Source: Promethearchaeota archaeon
GTDB taxonomy: Archaea > Asgardarchaeota > Lokiarchaeia > Sigyniarchaeales > SOKP01
NCBI GenBank assembly: GCA_030615235.1
Contig: JAUWZR010000114.1
Coordinates: 1-8,166 of the forward strand
Direction of reading: 5' to 3'
Length of the DNA stretch: 8,166 bases
Positions 5,740 to 8,166 of the stretch are shown here, one piece after another (position 1 is the first letter of the stretch; every line of letters starts with the position of its first letter). Made by a program: the position numbers and the translations under genes. Under the pieces are notes generated by a model, which saw only the letters and a list, made by a program, of their open reading frames with translations, had not been told where the DNA came from and made no database searches.

Positions 5740-5831
5740 ATTATTGTTTAAACTTAAAGAAAGAGCTAAGAACAAGAATTAGATACAAAATTAGTGAAGA
5801 TAGTTATAATTAGGATTAAAGTGAATGAATT

Positions 5832-6776
5832 TTGAATGATAAATTTGAAGATATAGAACAAATTTTGATAGAAGGTAATAAACAATATCAATGGAAAATT
5901 ATACAAGAAGAGGAGTTTAATCAAATTGACGGTAAAATCCCAAGATATCCTGTTTTGATTCTCACTTGTATGGATCCAAGGATTGATGTATACCGAATAT
6001 TTCAATTAAAACCCGGAGATTTGTTTGTTTTAAGAAACTCTGGAAATGTGTATACTGAAGATGTTTTAAGATCTGTATTAGTTGCCATACATAAATATAA
6101 CATTCAATACATAGTAGTTTTAGGACATCTCGATTGCGGAATGAAAAAACTTCATTTACATGATCTAACGAATAAACTAACCGATTTTGCATTCAAAAAG
6201 ATTGGAAGATCTGGGACGAATTTTTATCTTGAGTTGCTGAAATTTTTCAAAGCTTTTGCTGATGAAATTAAGAACATTGAGAATCAAGTCCAGAAGTTCA
6301 GGAACGCACGAGAGATCCCCACTGATATAAAAATCACGGGAATGCTATACGATCCCCATACGGGTTGGGTGTTCAGAGATGAAGAATTGAAACCCTACTC
6401 AAATTATGAAGACTTTGCTAAGGATTTTCGAAATATCTTACAAAGTAAAAAATATGAACTAATAGATTACATAGAGAGTAATCAAGACGAGATTATTGGT
6501 GAAAATGTCCTACATGATGTAGAGACGCTTATGGAGATTGATGAAAATAGAAAAAATATAAAACTAGTAGAAAGTACAAAAAATCAAGAATCTGCTATCA
6601 GCGATAAATTAGAAGAAATTCCTAATGAAACACCAATTTTAAACGCTAATAAATTTGTCTCAAGGGGAGTTCACAGTAATTTAATTTCGATTCCTAAAAT
6701 TAAAATTCCTAAAATATTCGTACCAAAGATAAAAGTTCATGTTCCGGTTATATATAAGAAAAGTGAAGAAGACTGA
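5832..6776 (+). CDS. Beta-class carbonic anhydrase with a long C-terminal extension
   Basis: A 314-aa protein. Residues 40-105 carry the beta-carbonic-anhydrase core: VLILTCMDPR has zinc ligand C46 and the D48-R50 dyad, and VVLGHLDCG has ligands H99 and C102. FVLRNSGN (65-72) and GMLYDPHTG (170-178) are also family signatures. The predicted reaction is reversible CO2 hydration to bicarbonate in the cytoplasm, with zinc; all ligands are present, so activity is expected. The core ends near residue 185, as in normal 170-200-aa enzymes. The remaining 120 or so residues are extra: a charged helical part, then IPKIKIPKIFVPKIKVHVPV (287-306), a basic Pro-Lys-Ile repeat tail. The start is uncertain. 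TTG at 5832 is the only usable in-frame initiator before the core, and only a weak SD-like AAAGTGA precedes it. Nearby ATGs are out of frame. Confidence 0.88.
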   Translation: MNDKFEDIEQILIEGNKQYQWKIIQEEEFNQIDGKIPRYPVLILTCMDPRIDVYRIFQLKPGDLFVLRNSGNVYTEDVLRSVLVAIHKYNIQYIVVLGHLDCGMKKLHLHDLTNKLTDFAFKKIGRSGTNFYLELLKFFKAFADEIKNIENQVQKFRNAREIPTDIKITGMLYDPHTGWVFRDEELKPYSNYEDFAKDFRNILQSKKYELIDYIESNQDEIIGENVLHDVETLMEIDENRKNIKLVESTKNQESAISDKLEEIPNETPILNANKFVSRGVHSNLISIPKIKIPKIFVPKIKVHVPVIYKKSEED

Positions 6777-6790
6777 GGTTACAATATTAA

Positions 6791-6919
6791 ACAAGATGGC
6801 AAATCGATTATATAAGTTTCACTAGTAAAAGTGAAGTAAAACCATATCGAAAATTTAAAGATATTTATGCAGAGTATGAAGCAAAAGACAGATTGTGGGA
6901 TAAACGTAATCTTTTGTGA
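6791..6919 (+). pseudogene. Possible remnant of a coding sequence
   Basis: A frame without any start codon runs from 6791, just after a stop, to TGA at 6917-6919. It encodes 42 residues of protein-like composition ending EAKDRLWDKRNLL, with four aromatic-containing patches and many Lys/Glu. No SD or ATG is found. It could be the tail of a decayed gene or a chance open stretch. I do not recognise it. A hairpin, TTCACT/AGTGAA (6818-6835), falls inside. Confidence 0.22.
6818..6835. repeat. Small inverted repeat TTCACT / AGTGAA
   Basis: A 6-bp perfect inverted repeat with a 6-nt loop, 41 nt after the carbonic anhydrase stop. It may be an mRNA 3'-end hairpin. The nearest T-tract is about 100 nt farther on. 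Confidence 0.35.
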
Positions 6920-6932
6920 ATGGAATAACCTA

Positions 6933-6940
6933 TTTTTTTT
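6933..6940 (+). terminator. Oligo-T tract, likely terminator of the carbonic anhydrase transcript
   Basis: T8 followed by further T-rich sequence to about 6959. It is the first strong T-tract after the carbonic anhydrase gene and lies before the tRNA promoter. Confidence 0.5.
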
Positions 6941-7023
6941 CTATTCTCATTATTTTCTTACTAATATAGTTAGAAAGGAGTAAAAAAATTTTTAATTTAG
7001 AAATAATTTATAAAGTTAAAAAA

Positions 7024-7032
7024 TTATAAATA
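7024..7032 (+). promoter_or_regulatory. TATA box of the tRNA genes
   Basis: TTATAAATA lies about 30 bp before the first base of tRNA-Thr, the spacing expected for archaeal TBP/TFB promoters with a very short 5' leader. A second TTTATAAAG is at about 7008-7016. Confidence 0.6.
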
Positions 7033-7059
7033 CCGTTATTCATACATATGACGGATCTT

Positions 7060-7156
7060 GCCTCCGTGGCTTAGGTCGGTAAAGCGTTGCCTTGGTACTC
7101 ATGTAAATGAACCAAACAGGCAAAGGCCGCGGGTTCAAATCCCGCCGGAGGCTCCA
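7060..7156 (+). tRNA. tRNA-Thr (anticodon GGU) with a 20-nt intron
   Basis: A full cloverleaf is visible. Acceptor GCCTCCG (7060-7066) pairs with CGGAGGC (7146-7152). D-stem GCTT/AAGC (7069-7072, 7082-7085) encloses AGGTCGGTA. Anticodon stem is TTGCC/GGCAA (7087-7091, 7119-7123). The variable region is AGGCC. T-stem GCGGG/CCCGC encloses TTCAAAT. Discriminator U73 (7153) is followed by an encoded CCA (7154-7156). After removal of 7098-7117 the loop reads TTGGTAA, giving anticodon GGU (7094-7096), threonine. U73 agrees with archaeal tRNA-Thr. It decodes ACC/ACU codons. A T-rich stretch (7160-7176) may end or attenuate transcription. The Met tRNA follows 87 bp on and may share the promoter. Confidence 0.95.
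7098..7117 (+). other. tRNA-Thr intron, canonical position 37/38
   Basis: The border folds as a BHB motif. The anticodon stem is followed by a 4-bp helix TTGG/CCAA, with 3-nt bulges TAC (cut TA|C) and ACA (cut AC|A), and an inner TCAT/ATGA stem. Removing the 20 nt restores a 7-nt loop. It would be excised by the archaeal tRNA splicing endonuclease. Confidence 0.9.
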
Positions 7157-7243
7157 TTATTTCTTTTTACTTCTTTTGATAAAACAAAAAAGATAATAAT
7201 AATCAAAAATTTGTTACAAATCAATAACTGCCTTTTAACCCTA

Positions 7244-7359
7244 GCCGGTGTGGCTTAGCTGGTTATAGCGCCAGACACACATTCATATGAAATTGGGTCA
7301 GACTGATTGTGCTGGACTCATAATCTGGAGGTTCGTGGGCTCATATCCCACCACCGGCA
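7244..7359 (+). tRNA. Elongator tRNA-Met (anticodon CAU) with a 41-nt intron
   Basis: Acceptor GCCGGTG (7244-7250) pairs with CACCGGC (7352-7358). The D-arm is GCTT...AGC, with three pairs plus a T-T mismatch. Anticodon stem is CCAGA/TCTGG (7271-7275, 7324-7328). T-stem is GTGGG/CCCAC (7335-7339, 7347-7351). Discriminator A73 is at 7359 and no CCA is encoded. Spliced, the loop reads CTCATAA with anticodon CAU (7319-7321). The G1-C72 pair and overall body resemble archaeal elongator tRNA-Met, not the initiator (A1-U72) or tRNA-Ile2. Oddities: the T-loop is CTCATAT instead of a TTCRAAT-like loop, so bases 54 and 58 are C and U, and the variable region has 6 nt (AGGTTC). A T-tract (7361-7365) follows directly. 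Confidence 0.9.
7277..7317 (+). other. tRNA-Met intron at non-canonical position 32/33
   Basis: CCAG (7271-7274) pairs with CTGG (7312-7315) as the central helix, and CACA (7278-7281) with TGTG (7308-7311) as the inner helix. The 3-nt bulges ACA and ACT are cut as AC|A and AC|T. Removing 41 nt leaves C32 joined to U33 and a normal CTCATAA loop. The outer helix is weak, as in relaxed BHB motifs. A GAC direct repeat at both borders means the position rests on the fold. Confidence 0.8.
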
Positions 7360-7360
7360 C

Positions 7361-7376
7361 TTTTTCTATTTTGAAA
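7361..7376 (+). terminator. T-tract after tRNA-Met
   Basis: TTTTT (7361-7365) begins one base after the mature 3' end, with TTTT shortly after. This is a typical archaeal tRNA gene end. Confidence 0.5.
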
Positions 7377-7462
7377 TCAAAATTTCAAATAATTTAAGAT
7401 TATTATCTGGGAAAAAGTTTTAATATGCCAAAAGCTTAAAAAATAGGAATGAATTAGTAAAT

Positions 7463-7507
7463 ATGGGATTAGTTACAATAAAAAAGTATGGTTATGAAAT
7501 AAAATGA
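7463..7507 (+). CDS. Possible 14-codon leader peptide overlapping vapB
   Basis: An ATG at 7463 starts a 14-codon frame (MGLVTIKKYGYEIK) whose TGA (7505-7507) overlaps the ATG of the AbrB-type gene as ATGA. A TATA-like TTAAAAAATA (7436-7445) lies where a start at or near 7463 would be expected, so the transcript may be leaderless. The vapB-like gene itself has no SD, and re-initiation after this frame could supply its translation. The frame is too short to be sure of; chance is a real alternative. Confidence 0.3.
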   Translation: MGLVTIKKYGYEIK

Positions 7508-7773
7508 AAATAAATGCTGATATAAAGAAAGTTGATTCTCAGGGTAGAATCGTTCTACCTCGTAGGTGGAGGGAAGAAGAGCTTAAGGATGGAAATGAAG
7601 TTATAATTATTGAGGAAAAGGGTATTTTGAAAATTATTCCAAAAAAGAAAATCGAATTAGCCCAATTCTTTGATACTTTAGATTTTGGAGAAGAAATCCT
7701 TGAAAAATTGGAAGATTGGACAGAATTTGAAAAGACTCTTTTAAAGGAAAAGTATACGGAGAACGCTCCATGA
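7504..7773 (+). CDS. vapB: AbrB/MazE-family antitoxin (VapB type)
   Basis: An 89-aa protein. Residues 3-47 form a SpoVT/AbrB swapped-hairpin DNA-binding domain: IKKVDSQGRIVLPRRWREE is its diagnostic core, with D11-x-x-G14-R15 and the VLP turn, followed by GNEVIIIEEKGILKIIP. Residues 50-89 are acidic and helical (FFDTLDFGEEILEKLEDWTE), as in the toxin-binding tails of VapB antitoxins. It probably binds its own promoter and neutralises the PIN-domain toxin encoded next. The two genes overlap by ATGA (7770-7773), the usual coupled antitoxin-toxin order. No SD precedes the ATG; a 14-codon frame ending on it may provide coupling. The reverse possibility, a stand-alone AbrB regulator, is unlikely given the neighbour. 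Confidence 0.88.
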   Translation: MKINADIKKVDSQGRIVLPRRWREEELKDGNEVIIIEEKGILKIIPKKKIELAQFFDTLDFGEEILEKLEDWTEFEKTLLKEKYTENAP

Positions 7774-8166
7774 TTTATTTAGATGCAAATCTTTTTATTT
7801 ATGCTTATTATAAATCAAAAAAAGGAAAAATTTAACTCCAAAGATCCAATGGATGAAAGAAGAAGCTAAAAAAATTATCTTAAAAATTGACAAACATGAT
7901 GGAGAGTTTTGTATCTCTATAATTCAAGTAGCCGAGATTGTAAACCTTCTTAAGCAAGCTATGTCATGGAAAGCTTTACGGCAATTTTTATTAGGAATAA
8001 TATCAAATAATTCTATTGAGATAATCGAAGTCTCAAATTTAATGTATATTAACTCAATAGATAAAATTACGAAATATAATATGGATTCAAATGACATTTC
8101 TGCTTACTTAATTATGAAAGAAAAAGGTGTCAATCAAATTTTCACTTTCGATAAACATTTTCGGAA
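7770..8166 (+). pseudogene. vapC: PIN-domain toxin (VapC type), frameshifted in a poly-A run and cut by the window edge
   Basis: Frame 0 from the ATG at 7770 reads MIYLDANLFIYAYYKSKKGKI and stops at 7833-7835. A PIN domain continues in the -1 frame to the window end. One more A in the A7 run (7817-7823) would give a continuous protein of at least 132 residues. In that joined form D5 (MIYLDAN), E56 (IIQVAEIV), D109 (SNDISAYLIM) and D128 (TFDKHF) form the usual acidic site of PIN ribonucleases, so the domain looks otherwise intact. VapC toxins are Mg-dependent RNases cleaving tRNA or rRNA. The start overlaps vapB by ATGA. The sequence around the break, A AAA AAA G, fits a -1 slippery heptamer, so recoding, true inactivation and homopolymer error are all possible. 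Only a few C-terminal residues should be missing. Confidence 0.8.

Noticed and set aside
5766..6192. Two minus-strand open frames over the carbonic anhydrase start and core
   Set aside because: They are antisense to the conserved zinc-ligand region, with composition of shadow frames and no signals.
6973..6979. AAAGGAG, a strong SD-like motif
   Set aside because: No start codon with an open frame follows within range; the sequence runs into A/T tracts and the tRNA promoter.
7097..7118. Reading the tRNA-Thr unspliced loop as another anticodon or an interrupted pseudogene
   Set aside because: Removal of 20 nt at a proper BHB motif restores a 7-nt loop with U33 and a Thr anticodon that matches the U73 discriminator.
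7058..7258. Plus-strand open frame of 66 codons
   Set aside because: It covers tRNA-Thr and the gap to tRNA-Met. The cloverleaf is unambiguous, so the frame is incidental.
1..8166. CRISPR array, insertion sequence or prophage
   Set aside because: No regularly spaced identical repeats with unique spacers were seen, and no transposase, integrase or phage genes. The only long repeats are the coding Asp-X array and the A-tract leader.

Overview
The window is archaeal, AT-rich DNA. The firmest evidence is the pair of tRNA genes at the right end. Both carry short introns whose borders fold into bulge-helix-bulge (BHB) splicing motifs, and one intron is at a non-canonical position. Shine-Dalgarno (SD) boxes matching an archaeal anti-SD, TATA-like boxes and oligo-T terminators agree with this. 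Low GC, long intergenic gaps and a lone flotillin/NfeD locus would suit an Asgard-type (Promethearchaeota) or other mesophilic archaeon, but that lineage call is a guess.

Left part (1-2650). An incomplete minus-strand galactose-mutarotase-like gene leaves the window on the left and is broken by one extra base in an A8 run. A divergent 200-bp gap separates it from a small VOC (glyoxalase-fold) protein on the plus strand. Convergent to that lies a 238-aa minus-strand protein of unknown function with a possible ribbon-helix-helix N-terminus. An AT-rich gap then holds an inverted repeat and a run of A-tracts spaced 10 bp apart.

Central part (2660-5703). This is the most distinctive region: a plus-strand membrane/envelope cluster. 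It contains (i) a two-helix membrane protein with a C-terminal zinc ribbon; (ii) an NfeD-type membrane protein with 105 residues of strictly alternating Asp-X inserted (53 Asp); (iii) a 64-aa tail-anchored-like protein; and (iv) a flotillin/SPFH protein. NfeD-flotillin pairing is a known conserved arrangement and suggests a membrane-microdomain scaffold. The Asp-rich insert and the small extra membrane protein are what stand out here. A 281-bp gap before the NfeD gene contains interleaved inverted repeats and an ATG-started frame interrupted by a single TAA.

Right part (5832-8166). A beta-class carbonic anhydrase with complete zinc ligands carries a 120-residue extension ending in repeated Pro-Lys-Ile motifs. 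A possible gene remnant follows, then tRNA-Thr(GGU), elongator tRNA-Met(CAU), and a VapB/VapC-type toxin-antitoxin pair. The toxin is shifted by one base in an A7 run and is cut by the window edge.

Two of the genes are broken at poly-A runs by single-base length differences of opposite sign. Sequencing error, real decay and slippage-based recoding cannot be told apart from the sequence alone.
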